From the NCBI GenBank assembly GCA_039091255.1, contig JAWCMQ010000005.1, positions 1-34,352 of the forward strand: a stretch of 34,352 nt of DNA, given 5' to 3'. The notes beneath the pieces are model-generated. The model searched no databases. It worked only from the letters and a program-made list of their open reading frames with translations, and was not told the DNA's origin. This stretch comes from JAWCMQ01 sp039091255. Its GTDB lineage: Archaea > Aenigmatarchaeota > Aenigmatarchaeia > GW2011-AR5 > JACRAC01. A program made the translations under genes and the position numbers. Positions 7,958-16,865 of the stretch are shown here, one piece after another. Positions within the stretch are counted from its first letter, which is position 1; every line of letters starts with the position of its first letter.

Positions 7958-9133
7958 CTATTCCAGCCATACTGCCATGATGAGAAGCGATGCGAGCGAT
8001 ACCAAAAATCCGTAGCCGAATGCTGCGGCGGGTGAGATGACGTCCCAAAGGAGGCCGCCGATGATCGACGCGGCAAAAGCTGAGATGCCGAATAGCGACT
8101 GGAAAAGCCCACTTGCATATGCGCGGCTTGCCGATGGTACGGTTTCCGTTACATATGCTGGCTGGATTGCTGTCATCGAGCCGTAATGGGCGCCATAAGC
8201 TGCGAACAGCGCGACCGACATAACAATACCGCTCGTGCCCGAAAGCTCTGCCATATGCGCTAAAGCAAAGCCTGCTGCAACAAGCGGGTATAGGGCATAC
8301 GATGCTATAAGAGCCAATCTTCGCCCGATGCGATCTGACACGCGTCCCATCCACCTGCTTGCCAGTGATGCAAGAAGCGACATTACAATGAACAGCGCTG
8401 GAGACATAATGAGCGGCACCCCTTCACGCGAGGTAGCGTGAAGGACCATGAAGGAAACCGACACCCAACCGAGCGCGAACATTGCAGAAAGCAGAGTCAG
8501 CGTCCTGAACCGTTTACCGAGCGCTCTTTTCTTGATTCTGAGAGGTTTCGGCCTGTGCTCGTGGACAAGCCACATTATTCCGACTGCGCCGATTATGCTA
8601 GGAATGGCGGCTGCCGCAAAAAGTCCCCTGTAACCAAGCATTGCGAAGAGTACAATACCGAGAATCGGGCCCAGCGTTGCGCCGATGTTGTCCATCGATG
8701 CCAAAAATCCGAATGCCAGGCCTCGCTGCTTCTGTGGCGTAACATCTGCCAGCAGCGCATCACGTGGCGGGTCGCGTAACTTTCCAAGCCTGTCCATCGC
8801 CTTGAACGGGAAAAGCCACGACGCTGATGGCGACAGGGCGTAGCCGATGCGAGCGAACCCTGCTAGCATGTAGCCAAGCCAGACGAGCGGCTTTCGCCTT
8901 CTAATCCTATCGGAAAGCCATCCAGATGGGAACCTGCTTCCATATGATACCAGCTCTCCCATACCATCAAGCATGCCCAGCAATGCCACAGGTGCGCCAA
9001 GAACGCTGGTGACAAAGACTGGCCAAAAAGGGCGCACAGAATCGGATCCGAGGTCGTTGAAAAGGGCTGCCACGCTAAACGCTCTTAGTGCGCGCCTTGC
9101 GTCGGCTCTTCGATGGTTTCTCATCAGAAACAT
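7958..9133 (-). CDS. Major facilitator superfamily transporter
   Basis: A 391-aa integral membrane protein with about 12 hydrophobic segments. The MFS loop 2-3 signature is present as SGWLSDRIRRRKP (about residues 70-82) and repeats in the second half as MGRVSDRIGRR, which marks the two pseudo-symmetrical six-helix halves. Substrate not identifiable; such proteins are often drug or metabolite exporters. It starts 9 nt after the rtcB stop and is likely the third gene of an archease-rtcB-MFS unit, although a role in RNA ligation is not implied. A second ATG three codons in is equally possible as the start. Confidence 0.85.
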   Translation of the reverse strand: MFLMRNHRRADARRALRAFSVAALFNDLGSDSVRPFWPVFVTSVLGAPVALLGMLDGMGELVSYGSRFPSGWLSDRIRRRKPLVWLGYMLAGFARIGYALSPSASWLFPFKAMDRLGKLRDPPRDALLADVTPQKQRGLAFGFLASMDNIGATLGPILGIVLFAMLGYRGLFAAAAIPSIIGAVGIMWLVHEHRPKPLRIKKRALGKRFRTLTLLSAMFALGWVSVSFMVLHATSREGVPLIMSPALFIVMSLLASLASRWMGRVSDRIGRRLALIASYALYPLVAAGFALAHMAELSGTSGIVMSVALFAAYGAHYGSMTAIQPAYVTETVPSASRAYASGLFQSLFGISAFAASIIGGLLWDVISPAAAFGYGFLVSLASLLIMAVWLE

Positions 9134-9142
9134 TTGCTTGCC

Positions 9143-10618
9143 TTAGCCTTTAATGTTGCCGAGCGGCTTGAGCGAAACGACTTTGCGCGAAACTCCAGCG
9201 ATTTCCATTGTTTCGACAACTTCGTTAAGGTCTTTGTACGCGAGGCCTGCTTCTTCGGCAAGTCCGGACATCGTTACAGACTTGACGTATATGCCGCGCT
9301 TGTGCATCTGCTGCTGAAGCTCCGAGCCGCGCACGGTGTGCTTGGCTTTTGCCCGAGACATCGTGCGCCCCGAACCGTGCATTGTGCTTCCAAATGTTTC
9401 GGACATTGCTTTTTCGGTTCCCACTAGCAAGAACGAGCCTGTCTCCATTGAGCCTCCGATTATCACTGGCTGGCCTGTTGGCTGATAAACGGCGGGCAGC
9501 TCAGGCCTATGCGGACCAAAGCAGCGTGTCGCGCCTTTGCGGTGCATGACAACATCGATAAGCTTGCCGTTTATGTCATGCTGCTCAACTTTTGCTATGT
9601 TGTGAGCAACATCATATATTAGCGCCATGTCCATGTCTTCTGCCCTTCGATTGAAGACTTTCTCGAAGCAGCGGCGCGTCATGGCTCCAATGGCTTGGCG
9701 GTTTGCAAAAGCGCTGTTTGCTGCGCATGCCATGGCGTGGAAATAATCTTGGCCCTCTTTCGATGAGAAGGGTGCACATGCGAGCTCGCGGTCGCGGACT
9801 GTAATACCGTAGCGCTTCATAGCATCGCCAAAAACTTTGAGGTAGTCCGTGCCGACCTGGTGACCAAAGCCGCGCGACCCGCAATGTATCATTACGCAAA
9901 TCTGACCTTGCTGAAAGATGCCCCATCTCTTGGCAAGCTCCGGGTCGAATATGCGCTCAACGTATTGCACTTCAAGATAATGGTTTCCTGATCCCAGCGT
10001 TCCGAGCTGCTCTATGCCACGCGACTGCGCTTTGGCGCTGACTTTCTCGGGGTCTGCGCCCTTTATAACGCCGTAGTCTTCCGTGTGATCCAGATCCTCA
10101 GACCAGCCGTAGCCGTTCTCGATTGCCCACTTTGAGCCCGCGAGCATAATCTCGCGGAGCTGGGCTTTTGTAAGCTTGATTGCACCACGGGCACCCACCC
10201 CAGCTGGTATTGTCTTGAAAAGGGTATCCACGAGCTCTTTGAGCTTCGGTCGGATGTCCTCGATTACCATGTTGGTTCGAATAAGGCGCATGCCACAATT
10301 TATGTCGAAGCCTATCCCCCCTGGCGATATCACCCCGGTCTTGGTGTCGAAGGCTGCAACGCCGCCAATCGGGAAGCCGTAACCCCAGTGCCCATCGGGC
10401 ATACAGATGGCGTGCTTCTGGATTCCCGGCAGGCAAGCAACATTCGTTATCTGCTCAAAGACTCCGACGTCCATCTCTTCAAGCAACTTTTTGGTCGCAT
10501 AAACGCGCGCAGGCACACGCATACCGGGCTTGAAGGATGGCTCTATCTCCCAGCATACATCGCTGACCTTTTTCAGCGGTGGCCTGACAAATTCTGCCGC
10601 GCGCCCTTCTTCCGGCAT
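9143..10618 (-). CDS. rtcB: RNA-splicing ligase RtcB
   Basis: Joins tRNA exon halves after intron excision, ligating 2',3'-cyclic phosphate to 5'-hydroxyl ends with GTP and Mn2+; 491 aa, close to the archaeal norm. Metal ligands are visible in PGGIGFDINCGMR (Asp 105, Cys 108), GSGNHYLEV, and MIHCGSRGFGHQ. The guanylylated histidine lies in GSGRTMSR, and GATRCFGP follows VMHRK in the conserved core. No intein is present, unlike some Pyrococcus homologues. GAGGTGA lies about 9 nt before the ATG. The cofactor archease lies immediately upstream. Every tRNA gene in this window carries an intron, so the substrate demand is plain. Confidence 0.97.
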   Translation of the reverse strand: MPEEGRAAEFVRPPLKKVSDVCWEIEPSFKPGMRVPARVYATKKLLEEMDVGVFEQITNVACLPGIQKHAICMPDGHWGYGFPIGGVAAFDTKTGVISPGGIGFDINCGMRLIRTNMVIEDIRPKLKELVDTLFKTIPAGVGARGAIKLTKAQLREIMLAGSKWAIENGYGWSEDLDHTEDYGVIKGADPEKVSAKAQSRGIEQLGTLGSGNHYLEVQYVERIFDPELAKRWGIFQQGQICVMIHCGSRGFGHQVGTDYLKVFGDAMKRYGITVRDRELACAPFSSKEGQDYFHAMACAANSAFANRQAIGAMTRRCFEKVFNRRAEDMDMALIYDVAHNIAKVEQHDINGKLIDVVMHRKGATRCFGPHRPELPAVYQPTGQPVIIGGSMETGSFLLVGTEKAMSETFGSTMHGSGRTMSRAKAKHTVRGSELQQQMHKRGIYVKSVTMSGLAEEAGLAYKDLNEVVETMEIAGVSRKVVSLKPLGNIKG

Positions 10619-10655
10619 ATTCCATTTTCACCTCTTTATCTGAAATACAAACAAT

Positions 10656-11102
10656 TTAAACGTCGACTATAATTCTGCACATCCAGCCCTTAGGCGTGCG
10701 CTCGACCTTGAACATGTGCCATGTGATTGCTTTTATGTCATTGCGCAGCTCGTGGCGAGCTGGGTCGATACGCTCGCCAGCAACCTGGGCTGAAAGTCTG
10801 AATTTCCTGTTACTTTTTATGCTGACCTTGAACGATGAGAAAAGCAGCGCATCCGCATCCTTGAAATAAACTAGCTCAGAGAGGAAATCGAAAAGCAACT
10901 TGTCGAGCTCATCGCTTTCCAGCTCAATTTTTTTCTTTATCTTCGCCTTAACGTCAGCCGTTCTGACCATCGTCTCTTCTACAGCGAGGGCTGCATTCTC
11001 GAAAAGCTCTGCCTCGCTTGAGCCGTAGGCCTCAAATGCGACGTCGGCTGTTGCAATCTCCTCGAGAAATTTGAATTTCTTGCTGAAGTCGGGTTTAGTC
11101 AT
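10656..11102 (-). CDS. Archease, RtcB activator
   Basis: A 148-aa archease, which speeds RtcB guanylylation and allows multiple turnovers. The N-terminal FEAYGSSEAELFENAALA matches the family pattern in which a strand is followed by the helix starting at the acidic residues; later stretches LDKLLFDFLSELVYFKDAD and the C-terminal AITWHMFKVERTPKGW and IIVDV are also typical. The final conserved Asp is in IIVDV. I chose the ATG at 11102 since the shared TATA element (11121-11132) then lies about 20-30 nt upstream; an ATG at 11111 adds three residues. rtcB follows 37 nt downstream on the same strand. Confidence 0.92.
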   Translation of the reverse strand: MTKPDFSKKFKFLEEIATADVAFEAYGSSEAELFENAALAVEETMVRTADVKAKIKKKIELESDELDKLLFDFLSELVYFKDADALLFSSFKVSIKSNRKFRLSAQVAGERIDPARHELRNDIKAITWHMFKVERTPKGWMCRIIVDV

Positions 11103-11120
11103 GAGAATCATTTGCGGTTG

Positions 11121-11132
11121 GTATTTTAATAC
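11121..11132. promoter_or_regulatory. Shared TATA element, archease/APC permease
   Basis: GTATTTTAATAC, with arms GTATT and AATAC, sits in the 50-bp space between two divergent genes. It lies 21-32 nt before the permease ATG at 11153 and 19-30 nt before the archease ATG at 11102. A single element could direct both, giving leaderless mRNAs on each side. Confidence 0.55.
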
Positions 11133-11152
11133 ATAAATTCGAAAATAGTCAG

Positions 11153-12478
11153 ATGTACAAAATTCACAAGCGCATCCACCACCTTAGGCCAGAATACAAG
11201 CTCAAGCGCGAAATTGGGCTGTTTGAAGCCACCCTGTATGGCGTAGGGGTCATTCTTGGAGCCGGGATCTATGCGCTCATCGGAGTCGGAGCTGGCATCG
11301 CAGGCAATGCGCTGTGGATTGCTTTTGCGATTGCTGCTCTTATTGCTGGCTTCAGCGCGCTCAGCTATGCAGAGCTTTCAAGCATGTTTCCTCGCGCAGC
11401 GGCCGAATATGTCTACACGCAAAAGGCGTTTGGCAAGCCGATGCTATCTTTTGTCGTAAGTTGGCTTATGGTTATCACGACAATAGTCGCGGCCTCGACA
11501 GTTGCGCTTGGATTCGGCGGATACCTTTCTGCGATAGTCGGATTCGGGACGCCAGTTGCTTTTGCTTCGGCGCTTATCATAGCGCTATCGCTCCTTAACT
11601 GGTGGGGCATAAAGGTTTCCGCCAGGTTCAACATAATCGCCTCATCGGCCGAAACGTTAGGCCTTGTGTTGGTTATATTGGCTGGAGTATGGCTCTTTTC
11701 AAACGGCCACAGCATAGACTTCTTGGAGATGCCTCCAGGTGCAGGCTTCGGTGGCATTATGGCCGCAACTGCGCTGGTTTTCTTCGCATACATAGGGTTT
11801 GAAGAGGTCGCAAACATCGCGGAAGAAACGAAAAGGCCTACAAAGACTGTGCCGCGCGCGCTGCTGCTGGCTCTGCTGATTTCCACTGCGATATACATGC
11901 TCGTTTCGCTTTCGGCTGTCGGCGCAATAGGATGGCATGCGCTGTCGATGAGCTCTGCGCCGCTGGCCGACGCCGTAAAAGGCGTGTGGGGTGCGGCTGG
12001 CGGGCAGCTTCTTTCGCTGTTTGCGCTGTTCGCGACTGCAAACACTGTGCTAATCACGATGATAACGGCATCTCGCATAATCTATGGAATGGGACGCCAG
12101 CGCTCGCTGCCGCCTGTGTGCGCACGAGTCGGGCGTAGGGGAACGCCATATGCGGCCGTTTGGCTAGTAGGGCTGTTTGCGCTCGCGGCTATGGCGCTCG
12201 GTGGAATAAAGGTTGTCGCTCTGCTAACGGATCTTGGAATATTCATTGTGTACTTGTTCGTTAACCTTTCACTCATATGGCTGCGCTATACAAAGCCGAA
12301 GGCGCGGCGGCCATTCAAATCGCCGCTGAACATCGGGCGGTTTCCCGTGCTGGCAGGGATGGGCGCCGCGGGCTCAGGATTGATGCTGCTCTATTTCGAG
12401 CCACTCCTCCTTTTGCTCGAGATTGTCATAATCATGGCTGGCGCTGGAATCTATACGCTGATGAAAAGGGGGTCGTAG
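11153..12478 (+). CDS. APC-superfamily amino acid permease
   Basis: A 441-aa membrane transporter with about 12 hydrophobic segments. The first helix carries the APC signature GVILGAGIYALIG (about residues 32-44), where the unwound GAGIY stretch contacts substrate in this superfamily. The block IGFEEVANIAEETKRPTKTVPRA (about 214-236) is typical of cationic-amino-acid/polyamine-type permeases. Substrate not determined; amino acid uptake would suit an organism with reduced biosynthesis. It starts from the divergent promoter shared with archease and is followed 1 nt downstream by a small membrane-protein gene. Confidence 0.88.
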   Translation: MYKIHKRIHHLRPEYKLKREIGLFEATLYGVGVILGAGIYALIGVGAGIAGNALWIAFAIAALIAGFSALSYAELSSMFPRAAAEYVYTQKAFGKPMLSFVVSWLMVITTIVAASTVALGFGGYLSAIVGFGTPVAFASALIIALSLLNWWGIKVSARFNIIASSAETLGLVLVILAGVWLFSNGHSIDFLEMPPGAGFGGIMAATALVFFAYIGFEEVANIAEETKRPTKTVPRALLLALLISTAIYMLVSLSAVGAIGWHALSMSSAPLADAVKGVWGAAGGQLLSLFALFATANTVLITMITASRIIYGMGRQRSLPPVCARVGRRGTPYAAVWLVGLFALAAMALGGIKVVALLTDLGIFIVYLFVNLSLIWLRYTKPKARRPFKSPLNIGRFPVLAGMGAAGSGLMLLYFEPLLLLLEIVIIMAGAGIYTLMKRGS

Positions 12479-12479
12479 C

Positions 12480-12755
12480 GTGCTTGCGGCCGAGGTTGTG
12501 GAAATCGTGGGCCTTAGCGGAGGTCTGCTCATACTCGGCGCCTGGGCATTCGAGACTTTTGAGGCGATAAAGGCGCACAAATCGCTCCTAGACCTCAGGT
12601 TCTCGGTGGTTTCGCTAATCGGAGCAATCTTGCTGGCAATTTATTCGGCCGAGATTGGAGCAGGAATGTTCCTCTGGCTTAACGTCATAATCGGAGCGAT
12701 AATGCTTTTCGAAATCTGCTATCCTTTGTGCGTTAAGAAAATCGATAAGAAATAG
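12480..12755 (+). CDS. Small three-helix membrane protein, possibly SemiSWEET/PQ-loop type
   Basis: A 91-aa protein starting with GTG, one base after the permease stop, so translation is probably coupled. Three hydrophobic stretches are seen (about 5-25, 40-57, 62-80). The layout, with KSLLDLRFSVVSL between helices 1 and 2 and LWLNVIIGAI in helix 3, resembles half-transporter SemiSWEET proteins, which have three helices and act as dimers. The PQ motif itself is missing, so the family call is weak. It may act with the permease or independently. Confidence 0.6.
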   Translation: MLAAEVVEIVGLSGGLLILGAWAFETFEAIKAHKSLLDLRFSVVSLIGAILLAIYSAEIGAGMFLWLNVIIGAIMLFEICYPLCVKKIDKK

Positions 12756-13214
12756 TTATCCGCGCCTTTTCGTTTTTGCCTTCCTCACGGCTTTCTGCGC
12801 AGGCGGGAGACCGAATTTTTCGCGCATCCAAGCAATCGTGCGGGCAACTTCATCTGAATTGGGGTCGTAGCCGACATGATTCGGGTTTCCGAGGACCTTA
12901 TGGCCGGGCTGATGGCCGTTGTTGCTGTCCGCGAGCAGCTCGATGAATTGCTCTCCTGCGTCCACCAGCGGCTTGGCTACGGCGTCTTTTATACTAACCG
13001 CCGCTCTGCTGAGCGACTCTCTGAGTGAAGCGTTTTCGGCTTGAAGCCGCTCCTTTTCATCATGAAGCTTTACAACAAGATCCTTGAAAACACCAAGCGC
13101 TTCCTCGAACTGCTGAAACCGCATGTTCGTCTCCCGCTCAAGCTTTTCTAAGCGCTCGTCTATGTTCAGTGGCTCATCCTTAACAAGGGCGGCCAAGACC
13201 TTTGCTGGCTTCAT
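12756..13214 (-). CDS. Hypothetical coiled-coil protein
   Basis: 152 aa, function unknown. Residues about 15-85 are rich in Glu, Lys, Leu and Ala with heptad spacing (ERLEKLERET, LHDEKERLQAENASLRESL), so a coiled coil is expected. A Gly/Asn/Pro-rich link follows (GNPNHVGYDPNSDE), then a short helical region WMREKFGLPP and a strongly basic tail (KAVRKAKTKRRG) that could bind nucleic acid. No signal peptide or membrane segment. I chose the ATG at 13214, with a TATA-like CTTTTAAACC 24-33 nt upstream (13238-13247). Tail to tail with the small membrane protein, with no spacer. Confidence 0.7.
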   Translation of the reverse strand: MKPAKVLAALVKDEPLNIDERLEKLERETNMRFQQFEEALGVFKDLVVKLHDEKERLQAENASLRESLSRAAVSIKDAVAKPLVDAGEQFIELLADSNNGHQPGHKVLGNPNHVGYDPNSDEVARTIAWMREKFGLPPAQKAVRKAKTKRRG

Positions 13215-13261
13215 AGCTCCACTTTTGTTATTTCGACTTTTAAACCTTTGGAGCACCGCGT

Positions 13262-13270
13262 GTTATAAAA
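13262..13270 (+). promoter_or_regulatory. TATA box of the AMP-pathway operon
   Basis: GTTATAAAA lies 36-44 nt before the ATG at 13306, giving an expected start of transcription near 13292 and a leader of about 14 nt. It is the only good TATA element before the four-gene run that ends at 17656. Confidence 0.55.
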
Positions 13271-13305
13271 ACAATCTTTATGTTGCCTTTGCGACATATC
13301 GGATT

Positions 13306-14124
13306 ATGCGACGTGATTTGCAGGCTTTTATCCATGATTTAAAAACGCTTAGGATACAAGGCGCAAAGCAAATAGCTATCCAGAGTCTGCTGTTTCTAGA
13401 GGCATACGACCCGACGTTCGGCAGAGCGTTCAAGCGGGCAGCCGCTGAGATAGAACGTACGAGACCGACAGCTGTCGTCCTGCACAACTGCCTTAAGATT
13501 ATAGAAAAGAAGCCGGCCGCCTCTACGGTAAGATGGCTCATCAAGAAGCTGCAGATTTCGCGCGAACTTATCGCAAAGAACGGCACAAAGCTTGTCAAGA
13601 GTGGTAGCGTTATAATGACGCACTGCCATTCTGGAGAGGCTTTGTCTATCATAGAGGCGGCGAGCCGCGCCGGCAAGCGCGTTTCTGTTATCGCAACGAT
13701 AACGGAGCCCGCGCGCCAAGGAATCCGCACAGCAAAAGAGCTGCGCGATGCTGGAATACCTGTCACTCTGATTGGCGACAGCGCCGTTGGGCACTTCATG
13801 CCAGACGTTGATTTCGTGCTAACGGGGTCCGATGCCATGCGACGTGAAGGGAACGTCAATAAAATAGGAACGCTTGTGCTTGCGCTGACGGCTGCTGCGC
13901 ACGGCAAGCCGTATTATGTTGCAGCAGATACGCTAAAGCTTGACAGGCGCAAAAAGCTGGTCATAGAAGAGCGCCCAGCCAGCGAGGTGCTGCGCCCTAT
14001 CAAAGGTGTCGAAGTCCGCAATCCGGCCTTCGACGTCACGCCATGGAGATACGTTAAAGCTGTCGTGACAGAGGGTGGAATAAAAACCCCGAAAGAGATC
14101 GTTAAGCTCATCCGCCGTGGTTGA
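13306..14124 (+). CDS. Ribose-1,5-bisphosphate isomerase (eIF2B-like family)
   Basis: Probable enzyme of archaeal AMP degradation, converting ribose 1,5-bisphosphate to ribulose 1,5-bisphosphate; 272 aa. The fold is that of eIF2B alpha/beta/delta and methylthioribose-1-phosphate isomerase. The catalytic Cys is expected in THCHSGEAL (Cys 107) and the catalytic Asp in TGSDAMRREGNVNKIGT (Asp 176). IPVTLIGDSAVGHFM and HGKPYYVAADTLK are also conserved. The usual Arg in the TRP segment is shifted (TEPARQG). An eIF2B-type regulator is the alternative, but the AMP phosphorylase gene immediately downstream argues for the isomerase. Longer in-frame starts upstream overlap the divergent gene and are not family-like. 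Confidence 0.82.
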   Translation: MRRDLQAFIHDLKTLRIQGAKQIAIQSLLFLEAYDPTFGRAFKRAAAEIERTRPTAVVLHNCLKIIEKKPAASTVRWLIKKLQISRELIAKNGTKLVKSGSVIMTHCHSGEALSIIEAASRAGKRVSVIATITEPARQGIRTAKELRDAGIPVTLIGDSAVGHFMPDVDFVLTGSDAMRREGNVNKIGTLVLALTAAAHGKPYYVAADTLKLDRRKKLVIEERPASEVLRPIKGVEVRNPAFDVTPWRYVKAVVTEGGIKTPKEIVKLIRRG

Positions 14125-14125
14125 A

Positions 14126-15661
14126 ATGAAGCTTCGAGTTCGCTGCCTTGACCTTGATGCTGGCGGCAAGACGATAGCAATAATCAACGAAGAAGATGCT
14201 CGAGAGCTCGGCGTACACCCCCTTGAGCGCATAATACTAGAAAAAGGCCGTGCTCGCCTAACCGTCCTTGTCAACATGACGTCACGCTTCGTCGGCCGAG
14301 GCAACATATACGTTTATGCCGAGGTTAGGGACTTGATGCGGCTTCGCGATGGCGACGTAGTCGATGCCAAGCCGAGGCCCGAACTCGCATCAAAGCAATA
14401 CATCCGCAAAAAAATAGAGGGCGGTGAGCTGAGCTACAAAGAAATCCGCACCATCATCGACGACATCGTCGCGAGAAGCCTCAGCGACCTCGAGCAGGCG
14501 GCGCTTGTCACAGCACTGCACATACACGGCCTCACTCTTAACGAGAACCTTGCATTCTCAAAAGCGCTCGTTGAGACGAGCGCCGAACGGCTGAGATTTC
14601 CGGGCGTGGTCGTGGACAAGCATGGAGCGGGTGGAATCCCGGGGGACAAGACGACGCTACTTTTGGTCCCCATAGTCGCGGCTGCGGGATTAACGATACC
14701 GAAGACCAGCTCGCGAGCGATAACAGACCCCGCAGGCACAGCCGATCGCGCCGAGGTCCTGATGCCCGTGGCCATTCATCCGAAAAAAGTCGACGAGGTC
14801 GTTCGCAAGGTGGGCGGCTGCATAATCTGGGGCGGAGCGCTAAAGCTCGCACCTGCAGACGACCTTCTCATCCAGATAGAGCGGCCGCTGGCACTGGACC
14901 CTCTGATTGTCCCGTCCGTGCTTGCCAAGAAGAAAATCGTCGGCTCAAAGTGCGTCATAATCGACCTTCCGACCGGACCTGAGGCCAAGATGAAGACGCG
15001 TGAGGAGGCTGAGAGGCTTGCGCAGGCGTTCATATCTGTGGGGCGCAAGCTTGGCATGCGCGTCGAATGCGCAATCACGAATGCAGACCAGCCGATTGGC
15101 ATGGCGATAGGACCCGCGCTCGAAGCCCGAGAGGCCCTGCAGGCAATTATGCGGCCTGATGAAGCACCTCGCGACCTTGTCGACAAAGCGATCTCGCTTG
15201 CAGCCATCCTGCTCGGCATGGTAAAGCGCGGAAACCGTGCAACCGCACTGAGGATACTGAAAAGCGGACGCGCGGAAGCAAAGCTGCGCCAAATCATAGC
15301 TGCGCAGGGCGGCCGCGCAGACATAAAGCCGTCTGACATCGCTGTTGAAAAGAAGGCAAAGCGCTTGAGGATAAAGTCCCCCGCTGCCGGCCATATCACT
15401 TACATCAGCAACCGCACGCTTGTTCAAATCGCTCGACTTGCCGGCGCACCGAAGGATGCGTACGCCGGCGTACTCCTCAACAAGAAGCTACACGAGAGCG
15501 TGAGAAAGGGTGAGCTGCTTTATACGATCTATGCTGAGCGGCCTGCCAAGTTGCGGCAGGCAGCTGCGCTTGCCCGCCAGAACGTCGGCTATGCCATATC
15601 GACCAAGACCCAGAGAATAGTCAAAGAGAAAATAGACCACGGCGTGATAAGCTATGAGTAA
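14126..15661 (+). CDS. deoA: AMP phosphorylase
   Basis: Phosphorolyses nucleoside 5'-monophosphates, mainly AMP, to the base and ribose 1,5-bisphosphate; 511 aa, as in Thermococcus DeoA (about 503). It has an N-terminal archaeal extension of about 85 residues with a barrel-like domain, then the nucleoside phosphorylase II core with KHGAGGIPGDKTT (about 170-182) and KTSSRAITDPAGTADR (about 195-210). The C-terminal lid includes AGHITYISNR. The ATG at 14126 follows the upstream TGA by one base; a GTG at 14117 would overlap it. It feeds the isomerase encoded just before it. Confidence 0.95.
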   Translation: MKLRVRCLDLDAGGKTIAIINEEDARELGVHPLERIILEKGRARLTVLVNMTSRFVGRGNIYVYAEVRDLMRLRDGDVVDAKPRPELASKQYIRKKIEGGELSYKEIRTIIDDIVARSLSDLEQAALVTALHIHGLTLNENLAFSKALVETSAERLRFPGVVVDKHGAGGIPGDKTTLLLVPIVAAAGLTIPKTSSRAITDPAGTADRAEVLMPVAIHPKKVDEVVRKVGGCIIWGGALKLAPADDLLIQIERPLALDPLIVPSVLAKKKIVGSKCVIIDLPTGPEAKMKTREEAERLAQAFISVGRKLGMRVECAITNADQPIGMAIGPALEAREALQAIMRPDEAPRDLVDKAISLAAILLGMVKRGNRATALRILKSGRAEAKLRQIIAAQGGRADIKPSDIAVEKKAKRLRIKSPAAGHITYISNRTLVQIARLAGAPKDAYAGVLLNKKLHESVRKGELLYTIYAERPAKLRQAAALARQNVGYAISTKTQRIVKEKIDHGVISYE

Positions 15662-16865
15662 GCCAAAGGTCCTATTTGTCATAATGGATGGCGCGGCGGA
15701 TGAAGGAACCGACACGCCGCTGATGACCGCTAAGATGCCGAACCTCGACCTGCTTGCGCGCAACTCGCTGTGCGGCATGTGGGAAGGGCCGAAGGCTCCG
15801 CCTGGCTATAATCTGCGTTCCCTATCCGAACTGGGAACACTGCAGCTGCTCGGATATGGCGCTGATGAGACGCCTGGCCGCGGCTACCTCGAGGCGCTCG
15901 GCATCGGGCTGAAGCCCAACAGGCGAGCGGTCTATGTGCGGGCTAATTTTGCTACTGTTGACAAAAATTTGAAAATAGTTGATCGCCGCGCAGGGCGCGA
16001 TGAGCGAGGGCTTGATGAGCTTGCAAAACTCCTCAGCATGAACATCGGCGGCGTTCGGGCAACATTCTACCGCTCGCACGGTCACCGCGGAGTACTTGCA
16101 CTGACTCCGCTGAAAGGGCGGCTAAGCGCGGCTGTCAGCGATTCTGATGTCGGCGCAGCTGAGCCGCAGCCGATAAAGCCGACAAGGGATGATGCGGCAT
16201 CACGGCGCACAGCAGAAATTTTGAACGAATGGTCCGTTCGGGCGCATGAGCGGCTATCCCAGAGTGCCATCAACAGCATGCGGAAGCTGCCTGCCAACTA
16301 TATCCTGCTTCGCGGTGCTGGCCAGCATCGCGCAATCGAATCATTCGGCAAGCGCTGGGGCGTTCGCGCGTGCTGCATAGCTGCTTCGAACGTCGTCAAA
16401 GGCATTTCTCGCTACTTAGGCATCAAGGTTGCCGACGTCAAACGCGCAACAGGCAAGACAGACACGGACTTGGGCGCCAAGATGCGTGGAGCTATTGAGG
16501 CGCTCAAGCACTACGACTTCGTCCTGCTTCACATCAAAGGCACGGATTCGGCATCGCATGACAAGGACGCGAAGCTGAAACGAGCATTTCTCGAGCGCAT
16601 AGACCGCGAAGTCTGCTCGTGGCTTCTTCATCTAAGAAACATAAACATCGTCATCGCCACAGACCATGCGACTTCCAGCAAGTCTGGCGAGCACATCTTC
16701 GGACCTGTGCCGTTCATGATTTACCTGGCAGGCCGCACGTTTGGCCATGGCGGGAGGTTCGATGAGCGCGGTTGCCTGACCGGCTTCACGGTCCACAACC
16801 TCATGGAAAGGCTGCTAATCGAATTGAGGCACAGGCATAAAGAGCGGGTGGGAGCATCGCGATAA
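15654..16865 (+). CDS. apgM: Archaeal-type cofactor-independent phosphoglycerate mutase
   Basis: Interconverts 3- and 2-phosphoglycerate using a phosphoserine intermediate and two metals; 403 aa, normal for ApgM. The N-terminal metal site is FVIMDGAADEG. The aligned nucleophile is Ser 58 in RSLSELGTLQLLGY, where most homologues read GSDTAHL, so the context is divergent. TPGRGYLEALGIGL and VRANFATVD are family hallmarks. The second metal site is formed by HIKGTDSASHD and ATDHAT. It overlaps the deoA gene by 8 nt. Placed after AMP phosphorylase and the isomerase, it would process the 3-phosphoglycerate made by a type III RuBisCO, which is not in this window. Confidence 0.93.
   Translation: MSKPKVLFVIMDGAADEGTDTPLMTAKMPNLDLLARNSLCGMWEGPKAPPGYNLRSLSELGTLQLLGYGADETPGRGYLEALGIGLKPNRRAVYVRANFATVDKNLKIVDRRAGRDERGLDELAKLLSMNIGGVRATFYRSHGHRGVLALTPLKGRLSAAVSDSDVGAAEPQPIKPTRDDAASRRTAEILNEWSVRAHERLSQSAINSMRKLPANYILLRGAGQHRAIESFGKRWGVRACCIAASNVVKGISRYLGIKVADVKRATGKTDTDLGAKMRGAIEALKHYDFVLLHIKGTDSASHDKDAKLKRAFLERIDREVCSWLLHLRNINIVIATDHATSSKSGEHIFGPVPFMIYLAGRTFGHGGRFDERGCLTGFTVHNLMERLLIELRHRHKERVGASR

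Noticed and set aside
13123..13305. Upstream extension of the isomerase frame
   Set aside because: It overlaps the coiled-coil gene on the opposite strand, precedes the TATA box, and its residues are not family-like.
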